Positions 7,753 through 13,677 of a stretch of DNA of 13,677 nt are shown piece after piece. Position 1 is the first letter of the stretch. Each line of letters begins with the position of its first letter. The DNA lies in assembly GCA_003509235.1 (NCBI GenBank), contig DONH01000254.1:1-13677 (forward strand), read 5' to 3'. Below the pieces are notes generated by a model that saw only the letters and a program-made list of their open reading frames with translations, was not told the DNA's origin and searched no databases. The position numbers and the translations under genes were made by a program. The stretch comes from Planctomycetaceae bacterium (GTDB taxonomy: Bacteria > Planctomycetota > Planctomycetia > Pirellulales > UBA1268).

Positions 7753-7845
7753 GATACGATTGATTGGAATTCAATAATTCCGATTTCAACACAGCCAGTT
7801 GGATATCGGAAAGAATTCAACCAAGGGAGTGGGGGCAGCGTCCAT
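7607..7845 (-). pseudogene. N-terminal segment of the pentapeptide-repeat gene, in a shifted frame
   Basis: Frame 7792-7607 encodes LNSANLESHQASN and onward with hydrophobic residues exactly every fifth position (L, A, I, V, F, W, L, M), then stops at TAA (7609-7607). Dropping one base there carries on into the main segment with the five-residue register kept: the next central residues are A and W, five and ten places on. Upstream, an ATG at 7845 with GAGG seven bases before it opens a frame that stops at 7786 and is the same frame as the main segment. So a shift between about 7816 and 7789 plus a second near 7607-7621 would join everything into one protein of about 245 residues. Two compensating single-base changes fit a decaying gene or assembly errors. 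Alternatively translation starts at a weak GTG (7792) and only one shift is needed. Confidence 0.55.
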
Positions 7846-7852
7846 GCGAAGT

Positions 7853-7856
7853 CCTC
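7853..7856 (-). promoter_or_regulatory. Likely ribosome binding site of the pentapeptide-repeat gene
   Basis: GAGG on the minus strand, seven bases before the ATG at 7845. It is the best translation start signal near this gene; the GTG codons at 7792 and 7752 lack one. This suggests the original start was at 7845. Confidence 0.4.
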
Positions 7857-7990
7857 ACAAGTGAAGGGCGTCAAGGCAATCCAGAGACTTCATTATGAAC
7901 CGATCCTTTGTATGAGGTACGACTAGCAGGTAGGTGAAATGGTTATTCTCTGCGTGTAGAAGGCCCACCCTGGCTTGTTAAGGAGTGTTA

Positions 7991-8461
7991 TTATTTTCCA
8001 AAAAAATCGGGAAAAACATTTGCCACTGGTTTCCACTCATCCCAATCAGTCCGCCAAACGTAAACATTTGCGTTAATTTTTGAGGACGACAATAAGGCGA
8101 GTAGCTCCGTGCCCTCCATTGCACTGCTCGGTTCACCACCGGGAGGTGCAAGTCGCCATAACTGACTAGGGTCTTCATTGAGTATTGATGGAATAGTACC
8201 CGCACTCTGTTTTGCGGTCGCGGTAGGTTGAGGACGCAGGTGTCGTGAGTTTGATCCATCGTCACTAAATGGTGAATCGAACTCTACTTGACTAGTAGGT
8301 GGAGAAGATGACGTTACAGCCGATGTCTGTTCTCTCGTCTGGTGATCGTGAGGGGCGACTCTAAACTTCTCACCACACTGCGGGCAGCGTACTCGTAAGC
8401 CAGCAAAACGATCTTTCAATTTCGTGCGGTGCCCATTTGGGCAAATACAAATGATACCCAT
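7991..8461 (-). CDS. Zinc-ribbon plus GYF_2 domain protein
   Basis: A 156-residue soluble protein with two small domains. Residues 5-30 form a zinc-ribbon-like knuckle pair: C5-x-C7 with H11, then C26-P-x-C29-G, joined by a basic strand (RTKLKDRFAGLRVR). A polar Ser/Thr/Gln-rich linker (35-95) follows. Residues about 100-150 (LWRLAPPGGE, then MEGTELLALLSSSKI, NANVYVWRTDWDEWKPVANV) match the GYF_2 pattern, a domain thought to mediate protein contacts in bacterial membrane or scaffold proteins. No membrane helix is seen, unlike many GYF_2 proteins. It is transcribed away from the ClpP-like gene with a shared 150-nt upstream region, so the two may be co-regulated. No clear ribosome binding site precedes the ATG. 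The family call is fairly sure; the function is not known. Confidence 0.8.
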   Translation of the reverse strand: MGIICICPNGHRTKLKDRFAGLRVRCPQCGEKFRVAPHDHQTREQTSAVTSSSPPTSQVEFDSPFSDDGSNSRHLRPQPTATAKQSAGTIPSILNEDPSQLWRLAPPGGEPSSAMEGTELLALLSSSKINANVYVWRTDWDEWKPVANVFPDFFGK

Positions 8462-8535
8462 GAGAGTACAATGAAGAGTTGTTGTATCGAAAAAAATCTG
8501 GCAATCGAATTGAGAGCATAATTTTTAAAAAGCAT

Positions 8536-8561
8536 CGATATACTAACGCACGAGTATATCG
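8536..8561. promoter_or_regulatory. Perfect 9-bp inverted repeat in a divergent promoter region
   Basis: CGATATACT (8536-8544) and AGTATATCG (8553-8561) are exact reverse complements with an 8-base spacer. Each arm contains TATACT reading outward on its own strand, a 5-of-6 match to a -10 box. It lies centrally in the 150 nt between the GYF gene (-) and the ClpP-like gene (+). It may be an operator or overlapping promoters; no well-spaced -35 boxes were found. Confidence 0.4.
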
Positions 8562-8611
8562 GTATAGCACAGAAGTAATCAGTATAAACATCTTCTTCAG
8601 AAAGAAAATGA

Positions 8612-9205
8612 ATGGCCCATTTTTCAAAAAGTACTGAGCCAGACCATTCATCGTCAGAAGAAAATGGTGGTGAGGATGTCCCAGTAGAAGTTGCCATAAT
8701 AGGTGACCTTACAGAGAACGCTACGGATCTTGTTGATAAATTGCTTGGAGTTGAGCCTGGAAGCCAGTGCACTATTTATTTCGATTCACCCGGCGGGAAC
8801 CCGTACACTGCGAATTCTTTGGTCAGCATGATTCGCCTACGTAGTTTGCAGGCGACGGGAATCGTGACAGGAGAATGCTCTTCGGCAGCAGTTTGGCCAT
8901 TTGCGGCATGCACTCGCCGGCTCGTTACGGCGTCGAGCGTGTTGCTTTTTCATCCCATGAAATGGCAAAGCGAGGAGCAGGTTGGTATTCGTGAGGCGGC
9001 CGAATGGTCGCGTCACTTTTCCAGCCTTGAACTTGAAATGGACAAGCTTTTGGTCCATTTATTTGGAGTCGCGGAGGGCTCTGATACCGCTAGTTTGATT
9101 CAGCAATGGTGTGACCAGCATCGGTATGTTACGGGCAGTGAACTCGCTGAAGCTGGATTGGCCGAGTTGATTGACTTGAGCCCATTGGAATGGCTGTGTA
9201 GGTAG
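8612..9205 (+). CDS. ClpP/SDH-superfamily serine protease homologue
   Basis: A 197-residue protein with the core of the ClpP/crotonase fold. TIYFDSPGG (54-62) matches the INSPGG loop that binds peptide substrate in ClpP. GECSSAAVWPFAAC (87-100) matches the nucleophile helix, with S91 (or S90) as the likely catalytic Ser, and LLFHP (111-115) supplies the likely catalytic H114, 23 residues on, against 25 in E. coli ClpP. The third catalytic residue is not clear. Residues 138-170 and 172-189 (YVTGSELAEAGLAELIDL) match the handle helix and the end of the fold. It differs from housekeeping ClpP in sequence and has an acidic N-terminal extension (1-24). No Clp ATPase is adjacent. The start is the ATG at 8612 after an A/G-rich stretch; an overlapping ATG at 8608 is in a short dead frame. 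It is divergent from the zinc-ribbon/GYF gene. Confidence 0.8.
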   Translation: MAHFSKSTEPDHSSSEENGGEDVPVEVAIIGDLTENATDLVDKLLGVEPGSQCTIYFDSPGGNPYTANSLVSMIRLRSLQATGIVTGECSSAAVWPFAACTRRLVTASSVLLFHPMKWQSEEQVGIREAAEWSRHFSSLELEMDKLLVHLFGVAEGSDTASLIQQWCDQHRYVTGSELAEAGLAELIDLSPLEWLCR

Positions 9206-9244
9206 GGGCGAGAGGGCGGTGTCGGCTCTACTTTATACGAGGCG

Positions 9245-10219
9245 TTATCGATAGTCGGCATGGCACGTTGAACAGGATTGGTTTATTGCCTTTGCTGCAG
9301 TTCTGGCGTTATCGTAATTTCCTTCGTTGATAGCAGTCCGCACTTCCAAGGCATGCTTCTTCATTTTCTCAGCATAGATTTTGTAGTCAGAGTCATCCCA
9401 GTCAACAAATTCTGGTTGCACGAGCAATTCTCCAAAGCACGCAACTATTTCGGCAGCATGAACCAACTGATTGGTCGAGTTGGAAAAAATTTCTTCTGAG
9501 GCAGTTCCTGAGGCAAGCCTTTCGTCAGCAAGTTTCAGGCGACGCATAAGTAATGATCTTTCGCATAGCTGGCTCCATTGGAACTGTTCTTCTTCGTTCT
9601 TATAGTTCCCAGCCTCACCACGGATCAAATTCTCAAGTTCTCCGACAGCGGTAGTTGCGGCGGCAAATGAAGATCCACCTTCCCGATTGCAGCGATATGC
9701 TGACCTTTCAAATCGTTCACGATAGCCTGTTGCATTTTTCTTCCAACTTGAGCGCACGTCCTCGGCTTTGTCGTATGCAGAAATGATTCCAAAGCAGATA
9801 GCCAGTAATTGGAATTCATCAATTGCGTCACCGATATGGCTTTCAAAAAAAGTCTTGGTCGCAACGATCTTCTTTAATCGAGGCATTGCCGTTTTAATTT
9901 CATCATCAAGTGTCGAACCTGAAATAAGTTGTGACCAAGCCAGCGCTGATTCGGGCTGAATTATTTCAGAAGAGTTTGTTGATTGGGGTGTCGCTTTGAA
10001 ATCAGGCTTTGGCCCAACAAGGAGTTGAAAGGCATCTTTTGCAATAATTTCACTTTCAGGAAGATTCTCAGCGCGTGGTGCAGATTGACGTTTGGCTGGA
10101 CCCGCACGTGCATCTGCTAGCGGTGGGTACAAGATTACAAAGAGCGTTGCGAGTATCCACAGAAAAGGTTTGTTTTTGGAACACCTGTTCAGCCAGACCT
10201 GGAGTGTTGGGTTATTCAA
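9245..10219 (-). CDS. Secreted cytochrome c'-like protein with internal duplication
   Basis: A 324-residue protein ending in CSTCHADYR, the C-terminal CxxCH haem site typical of cytochrome c'. A signal peptide lies at residues about 15-37 (basic NRCSKNK, hydrophobic WILATLFVIL, likely cut after LADA), so the haem protein acts in the periplasm. The mature part is two helical repeats of about 105 residues. Each begins with WSQL (residues 95 and 215) and has CFG about 46 residues later (142-144 and 261-263). The second copy (215-320) keeps the haem motif and the ACFGELLVQP, Y-x-x-Y-A-x-x-M and GNYDNA pattern; the first has lost CxxCH. The preferred start is the TTG at 10219, eight bases after AGGGG, giving a standard signal peptide. 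A GTG at 10354 would add 45 residues with no match to a signal and no good ribosome site. Electron transfer or gas binding is possible. Confidence 0.8.
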   Translation of the reverse strand: MNNPTLQVWLNRCSKNKPFLWILATLFVILYPPLADARAGPAKRQSAPRAENLPESEIIAKDAFQLLVGPKPDFKATPQSTNSSEIIQPESALAWSQLISGSTLDDEIKTAMPRLKKIVATKTFFESHIGDAIDEFQLLAICFGIISAYDKAEDVRSSWKKNATGYRERFERSAYRCNREGGSSFAAATTAVGELENLIRGEAGNYKNEEEQFQWSQLCERSLLMRRLKLADERLASGTASEEIFSNSTNQLVHAAEIVACFGELLVQPEFVDWDDSDYKIYAEKMKKHALEVRTAINEGNYDNARTAAKAINQSCSTCHADYR

Positions 10220-10227
10220 AGCAAAAA

Positions 10228-10232
10228 CCCCT
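10228..10232 (-). promoter_or_regulatory. Ribosome binding site that decides the cytochrome start
   Basis: AGGGG on the minus strand, eight bases before the TTG at 10219. It supports the shorter protein with a regular signal peptide over the GTG at 10354. Confidence 0.5.
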
Positions 10233-10426
10233 GCTAGGAACGTATTATGAGTATCGTAGCCTATGCCTCGATTCAATGTTGGTTTGCGGCATGCGGGCGG
10301 ACAGGGCAATTTGGCATGGTTGTGCTCCAACCTTGTTCGAACGCCAGTTTTCACCTTGACCGCATCCTATCCTGGGCATCATGATCAGTGGGGTCGAGAT
10401 TGCCCACCGTCCGAAATGTAGTGCGA

Positions 10427-10438
10427 CGTGCGCGCACG
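10427..10438. repeat. 12-bp perfect palindrome
   Basis: CGTGCGCGCACG is self-complementary over all 12 bases. It lies between the divergent cytochrome and lipoprotein genes, 58 nt before the lipoprotein start, and could be an operator. No other function is visible. Confidence 0.35.
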
Positions 10439-10482
10439 GAAACGGGATCGGGAAAAGAGTAGTTTCGACATACTTTGTCCCA

Positions 10483-10488
10483 GAAAGG
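10483..10488 (+). promoter_or_regulatory. Ribosome binding site that decides the lipoprotein start
   Basis: GAAAGG seven bases before the ATG at 10496. An in-frame TTG at 10475 lies upstream of it and would bury this site inside the gene, so the ATG is preferred. Confidence 0.6.
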
Positions 10489-10495
10489 CATTTCA

Positions 10496-11158
10496 ATGGT
10501 TTCTCCTAATCCGTCACCAATCGGCGGCGTGCGAGATGTGTGTAAGCAGCGATTGCGAAAAGCTGTTTCACTTTGGCTAATTTCGTTTATTGCCGGATGC
10601 TGCATGCTTGCTTTGACAAGTCAGTCAGGATGCTCCGCAGGAGGTGCAGAGCCTTCAGTAGTTGCGAATATCGAACCTGCAAAAGTTGCAGTCACGACAT
10701 TTCTGGAGGCAATAAAACGTGGGGATGAACGATCTGCAATGGCTATGCTGACAGAGGTTGCACGGGCAAAAACACAGGAGTTAGGCCTTTCAGTTGCTCC
10801 TCCAGTGAAGGATACAGCTACCTACCGAGTGGGCGATTGTGAAACCGTTGGAGGAACTGATGATATTGTCCACGTGGCAACGACATGGACAGATACAGAT
10901 GCAGAAGGTTTCACGACCACGGATAATGTAATCTGGGTGTGCCGGCTTGATCCTGAGGGCTGGCGGGTTGTTGGTATGGCCATGAGGATTTTCCCGGACA
11001 TGCCACCTCTGCTGCTCGATTTCGAAGACCCTGAAGATATGCTCGCAAAACAGCGGCTAGTAGCCGAGGAGATTACACGAAGGGCCAAACTGGCGATGCA
11101 GGAGCAGGCACCAGCAACTCGCACGGCTTCTGGTGATTCCGGGACAGTTACCGAGTAG
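10496..11158 (+). CDS. Exported lipoprotein with NTF2-like features, unknown function
   Basis: A 220-residue protein. Residues 17-46 are an export signal: basic KQRLRK, then a hydrophobic stretch. Two lipobox candidates are present: FIAGC ending at C35, the better fit, and SQSGC ending at C46. The mature part (50-200) has the layout of an NTF2-like or DUF4878-type domain: the helix PAKVAVTTFLEAIKRGDERSAMAML, then strands with a turn, VHVATTWTDTDAEG, VIWVCRLDPEGWRVVGMAMRI. In such domains the helix and the curved sheet form a pocket; in lipoproteins the ligand is usually unknown. The tail is charged, Ala/Thr-rich and probably disordered. It is divergent from the cytochrome gene across 276 nt. 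No terminator is obvious after the stop. The reassigned ATG start has a good ribosome site. Confidence 0.75.
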   Translation: MVSPNPSPIGGVRDVCKQRLRKAVSLWLISFIAGCCMLALTSQSGCSAGGAEPSVVANIEPAKVAVTTFLEAIKRGDERSAMAMLTEVARAKTQELGLSVAPPVKDTATYRVGDCETVGGTDDIVHVATTWTDTDAEGFTTTDNVIWVCRLDPEGWRVVGMAMRIFPDMPPLLLDFEDPEDMLAKQRLVAEEITRRAKLAMQEQAPATRTASGDSGTVTE

Positions 11159-11401
11159 CGCGGAAGATGTCGACAGGACCTTTCTCGAGTCCCTCAGTGC
11201 CCCGACACGTTTCTTTCGAACTAAGTGCTGAAGACGCCCGGCCCCTCTTTGTAAGGGATTTGGGATTGCAGGGCGGTGACAGCTTTACTTTTCGCCGCAA
11301 ATTTGGCTGATTTGATACGGCGATGTACGCTTTGGCATTGCTGAGAAGGCACACCAGCCTCTGCCCCACTGCTCAAAAACCCCCCAAACCCCCTATGTTG
11401 C

Positions 11402-11429
11402 TTGACAGTCTTATTTTGACTGCTAGCCT
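11402..11429 (+). promoter_or_regulatory. Weak sigma70-type promoter candidate for the Cys-rich gene
   Basis: TTGACA (11402-11407) is a perfect -35 hexamer. TAGCCT (11424-11429), 16 bases on, is only a 3-of-6 match to the -10 box. If used, the transcript would have a leader of roughly 190 nt ending in the hairpin at the ribosome site. Confidence 0.25.
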
Positions 11430-11582
11430 TTTTGTCAAACTTGATTAATGGAAGTATCGGCCGACCTGCAACACCTGCAGGGGGGTGCCGCGGGTTGTTC
11501 CGACGAGCTTCCAATGACGAGTTTTGTTTTTGGTTGCTCTGCTCCGGTTGCCGTCCCGGGTCGGATTTGTGTGTTGACGGCA

Positions 11583-11617
11583 AAATAAGGTGCAATCCCG
11601 CACCAATTAACTTATTT
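11583..11617 (+). promoter_or_regulatory. Leader hairpin directly before the ribosome binding site
   Basis: AAATAAG (11583-11589) pairs with CTTATTT (11611-11617), and an inner stem GGTGC (11589-11593) pairs with GCACC (11600-11604). The structure ends one base before GGAG (11619-11622), the ribosome binding site of the Cys-rich gene, whose ATG is at 11629. Its position suggests control of translation or transcript stability, but no ligand class is recognised. Confidence 0.45.
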
Positions 11618-11628
11618 CGGAGAAAGAA

Positions 11629-12027
11629 ATGAAGCGTTTTCTGGGAATTTCATTTGCGGCGTTCATCGCATTGATCGCCTTTGCTCTGATCAGCGTCGAC
11701 ACCAGTGCCGTTGCCGGTTTCCGTCATGGTTGCCACGGTCGTCGTTGTCATGGTCGTAGTCATGGTCTTCTTCATCGTCGTCGCAATCGTTGCCACGGTC
11801 AGCAAACCGCTTCTTGTGATTCATGTGAATCATACGAATGCTCGAGTTGCACGAGTGGCTGTTCAGAATACACAAGCGGATGCTCAGATTGCGCGAGCGG
11901 ATGTGCAGACGGCAACTGTGGTGGTGGTTCTGTCATCGTTGAAGAAGCTGCTCCCACAGAAGCAGCTCCTAAAAAGGCCAAGAAGAATAAGAAAAAGGAA
12001 GCTCCAGCAGCTCCAGCTAAAACCTAA
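11629..12027 (+). CDS. Small secreted Cys/His-rich protein
   Basis: A 132-residue protein of no recognised family. Residues 1-29 are a signal peptide (MKRF start, hydrophobic core 6-22, likely cut after VDTSA or SAVA). Residues 31-58 are rich in His, Arg and Cys with three CHG units (H33, C35, H36, C40, H41, H45, H49, C55, H56). Residues 62-97 hold nine more cysteines in C-x-x-C and heptad patterns: TSGCSEY, TSGCSDC, ASGCADG (75-95) are encoded by three 21-nt tandem repeats. An acidic stretch (VIVEEAAPTE) and a Lys/Ala/Pro tail (114-132) follow. Twelve Cys and six His in an exported protein suggest metal binding or disulphide cross-linking at the cell surface; this is inference. GGAG six bases before the ATG gives a firm start, and a strong terminator follows, so it is a single-gene unit. 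Confidence 0.75.
   Translation: MKRFLGISFAAFIALIAFALISVDTSAVAGFRHGCHGRRCHGRSHGLLHRRRNRCHGQQTASCDSCESYECSSCTSGCSEYTSGCSDCASGCADGNCGGGSVIVEEAAPTEAAPKKAKKNKKKEAPAAPAKT
11851..11913 (+). repeat. Three 21-nt tandem repeats inside the Cys-rich gene
   Basis: Units 11851-11871, 11872-11892 and 11893-11913 are imperfect copies, each encoding a seven-residue unit with SGC at its core. They suggest growth of the Cys-rich region by local duplication. Confidence 0.65.
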
Positions 12028-12048
12028 TATTGGTTTTACTCAACAGGT

Positions 12049-12070
12049 ATGAATCTGCCCTGAGATTCAT
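12049..12070 (+). repeat. Perfect 8-bp hairpin after the Cys-rich gene
   Basis: ATGAATCT (12049-12056) and AGATTCAT (12063-12070) are exact reverse complements with a 6-base loop. It lies 10 nt upstream of the terminator hairpin, giving two stems in tandem at the transcript end. Confidence 0.5.
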
Positions 12071-12080
12071 CGCTGAATTG

Positions 12081-12113
12081 CCGGATCCTGCGTTATGCAG
12101 GATTCGGTTTTTT
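12081..12113 (+). terminator. Rho-independent terminator of the Cys-rich gene
   Basis: CCGGATCCTGC (12081-12091) pairs with GCAGGATTCGG (12097-12107) through 11 positions with one G-T pair, loop GTTAT, followed by six T residues. It sits 54 nt after the stop codon. On the other strand it is not followed by a T-run, so it serves mainly the plus-strand gene; the opposing AsmA-like gene ends 32 nt to the right. Confidence 0.85.
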
Positions 12114-12144
12114 ATTGTATTGATTGCATACCGACACGTGGTGC

Positions 12145-13677
12145 CTATTGAGATTTTTCCGCCGCGTCGTCGGACGCCTCATTATTACCAGCATCCAAAA
12201 GTTTTTTTAGAAAACGTCGTGCTGGTCGATTTTGGTCAGGAGTGTCTGTAGCCTCTTTGCTCTTCATCTGCCCGCGTTCTGCCCGCCTCTTTGCAACCTC
12301 GTCGAGAAGTCCTCCCACGGCGTCGATAACCGCATCGGTGGTCGGGTCATCAGAAATGTCGGGAGGCAGCAGACCTTTAAGTTGATCCAGTTTCTTCGCG
12401 TTCCCTATTTTCTCTTCTGGAGCCTGCTGTCTCCTGGGGTTTTTCATACTTGGATTGCTAGCTGATGATGCCGGTCGTTGTTCTGGATCATCACTGCTTT
12501 TTTCAGAGCTTTTGTTTGGTGGTGTCTGGTTTTTTTTATTCCGTAATTCTCGAATAAAATCTGCCGCGACATCTGCCGCGGTCTGTTTCAATGAGGCGTC
12601 CAATTGAAGCTTGGGATCATCAAGAGTTCCTTCGACGGAGGCCATTATCGTTTTTCCAGCGAGGGCAGCAAAAAGTGGTCTGTCTGTCGGCAAAGAGTCA
12701 GGTATTGGTAGGGAGAGTGTAAGATTGATTGAACGGTCGTCGATACCAACGGATCCTTCGGATGTAATGTCGAGTCGATCACCAGATGTTTTGAGGGGTA
12801 TTCCAAAAGCCAAGCCTTCATGGAGGACATGGCGATCTGATTTTCGGAAGTGTACTTTTGATGACTCTGCTATCCGTACGGTGGGTGGTACAGGGAGTTG
12901 TCCTGGCAACGCTGCAATGATTTTTGCCACCATGGGCCCGGGGCCAATGTCGACCGCATGCAGCGTTAGATTCCCGTCGATAGCAGCCATTTTTTCTTCC
13001 CCAGCGATCCATCGAGCTTCGTCAATGACGAGGGAAAACTCACCACTTGCACGAGTGGTATTGGCAAGAATAGGTGCAGCGTAGGCTAGAGCCCCCGCAG
13101 CGACCGAAGGATTGAGTTGAGCATGATTAAGGAGCGTAACGGGAGTTAAGGCCCACTCCTTTGTGCCGTCAGTGTACTGGTTCAGAACTGCTTCAACCTC
13201 AATCGATTCACTTTCCCACGGCGTGCTTGTCCATGGTCCATCGATTCGTACACGTGCATCTTTGACAGCAATACGAACACGCTCGTTTGTCGGGCCAGTA
13301 GGATGCTGCGGGGGTGGTGGTGTAGAGTTTTTTGATAGGTTGCGCAGTTGGTTTGTTTGGGGCTCTGTGCCAATAGTTGCTTGGAAATTTGAAATATGGT
13401 TTTCGTCATAAGCAAGATGGAGCTCGGTGTCGTTGACCGTTAACAGTCCAAGCCGACCACCATTTCTAATGATTTCCAGCAATCCTTGTGTGCCCTCGAT
13501 GCTACCAATCCGTATTGGTGTCGGTTCACTACGAGCAGAACGAAATTCAATGTCTCGTATTTTCAGCGGCGTGTACCAGCCGATTGATGCTGCGCCGACA
13601 AAAACATCGCCTCTTAAATTCGGTACTGATCGGACGATGAGTTGACGGACACCACTTGCGGAGACGAGCCACTGAGG
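12145..13677 (-). CDS. AsmA-like envelope protein, C-terminal part (5' end outside window)
   Basis: The frame is open from the right edge to the stop at 12145, giving the last 510 residues of a larger protein; an internal TTG near 13482 is not a real start. The visible part is strand-rich, with the repeating pattern of AsmA-type proteins: FVGAASIGWYTPLKIRDIEF, IRIGSIEGTQGLL, GRLGLLTVNDTELHL, then RVRIAVKDARVRIDG, and later GSVGIDDRSINLTLSLPIP and SVEGTLDDPKLQLDASL (about residues 305-355). The last motif is common near the end of AsmA/DUF748 proteins. A Pro-rich insert (PPPPQHPTGP) interrupts the first part, and the C-terminal 140 residues are charged and low-complexity, with an amphipathic DAVIDAVGGLLDEVAKRRAERG. 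Family members are anchored in the inner membrane, span the periplasm and are linked to lipid transport to the outer membrane. The assignment rests on pattern alone and is moderate. Confidence 0.6.
   Translation of the reverse strand, partial: PQWLVSASGVRQLIVRSVPNLRGDVFVGAASIGWYTPLKIRDIEFRSARSEPTPIRIGSIEGTQGLLEIIRNGGRLGLLTVNDTELHLAYDENHISNFQATIGTEPQTNQLRNLSKNSTPPPPQHPTGPTNERVRIAVKDARVRIDGPWTSTPWESESIEVEAVLNQYTDGTKEWALTPVTLLNHAQLNPSVAAGALAYAAPILANTTRASGEFSLVIDEARWIAGEEKMAAIDGNLTLHAVDIGPGPMVAKIIAALPGQLPVPPTVRIAESSKVHFRKSDRHVLHEGLAFGIPLKTSGDRLDITSEGSVGIDDRSINLTLSLPIPDSLPTDRPLFAALAGKTIMASVEGTLDDPKLQLDASLKQTAADVAADFIRELRNKKNQTPPNKSSEKSSDDPEQRPASSASNPSMKNPRRQQAPEEKIGNAKKLDQLKGLLPPDISDDPTTDAVIDAVGGLLDEVAKRRAERGQMKSKEATDTPDQNRPARRFLKKLLDAGNNEASDDAAEKSQ

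Larger units (their letters stand above)
11159..11628. other. Gene-free region between the lipoprotein and Cys-rich genes
   Basis: No convincing gene is seen in these 470 nt. It holds C-runs near 11381-11393, an inverted repeat around 11406-11420 (CAGTC and GACTG), the palindrome CCTGCAGG near 11474, and the 5' hairpin of the next gene. Frames open on both strands encode unstructured Ser/Lys/Gln- or Cys-rich peptides with no ribosome sites. It may carry the promoter and a long leader for the Cys-rich gene, or a small RNA; nothing decides between these. Confidence 0.4.

Noticed and set aside
10220..10354. 45-residue N-terminal extension of the cytochrome from a GTG at 10354
   Set aside because: It would bury the signal peptide behind a polar stretch, and the TTG at 10219 has a much better ribosome site.
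11221..11595. 124-codon minus-strand frame in the 470-nt gap
   Set aside because: Its peptide is Ser/Lys/Gln-rich with no motif or signal peptide, and it covers the promoter region of the Cys-rich gene, so chance is more likely.
11432..11632. 66-codon plus-strand frame before the Cys-rich gene
   Set aside because: It overlaps the leader hairpin and the next start in another frame, and no ribosome site or family resemblance was seen.

Overview
The window looks like a piece of a planctomycete chromosome. The protein types point there: a cohesin/dockerin-type cell-surface protein with the N-terminal style common in Planctomycetes, a zinc-ribbon plus GYF_2 protein, a C-terminal CxxCH cytochrome c'-like protein, an AsmA-like giant and several secreted proteins of no recognisable family. 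Base composition is moderate (upper forties % GC by eye). No rRNA, tRNA, CRISPR array, transposase or integrase was seen. This is inference from gene content; no marker gene fixes the genus.

Left part (1-7021): the 3' end of a surface protein gene (+) converges on a run of minus-strand genes. In transcription order these are a secreted protein of unknown function (7021-6410), a membrane-inserted P-loop ATPase resembling KAP NTPases (6354-4855), an ApbE-type flavin transferase (4829-3801), a DedA membrane protein (3582-2794) and a sigma54-dependent response regulator (2581-1115). The first three are close enough (55 and 25 nt gaps) to be one operon; DedA and the regulator follow after gaps of about 210-220 nt and may have their own promoters.

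Middle part (7108-9205): a pentapeptide-repeat gene whose repeat register crosses two reading frames (probably a broken gene or a sequence error), then a divergent pair made of a zinc-ribbon/GYF protein (-) and a ClpP-like serine protease homologue (+). The 150-nt region between the pair holds a perfect 9-bp inverted repeat with a TATACT on each strand.

Right part (9245-13677): a secreted two-copy cytochrome c'-like protein in which only the second copy keeps the haem motif (-), a divergent lipoprotein with an NTF2-like look (+), a 470-nt gap, a small secreted Cys/His-rich protein (+) bracketed by a 5' hairpin at its ribosome binding site and a strong terminator, and the C-terminal 510 residues of an AsmA-like protein (-) that runs off the right edge.

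Several starts were moved from the longest possible reading frame to codons with good Shine-Dalgarno sequences. The most interesting items are the two-frame pentapeptide gene, the ATPase with membrane helices inside its nucleotide-binding domain, the duplicated cytochrome and the Cys/His-rich secreted protein.
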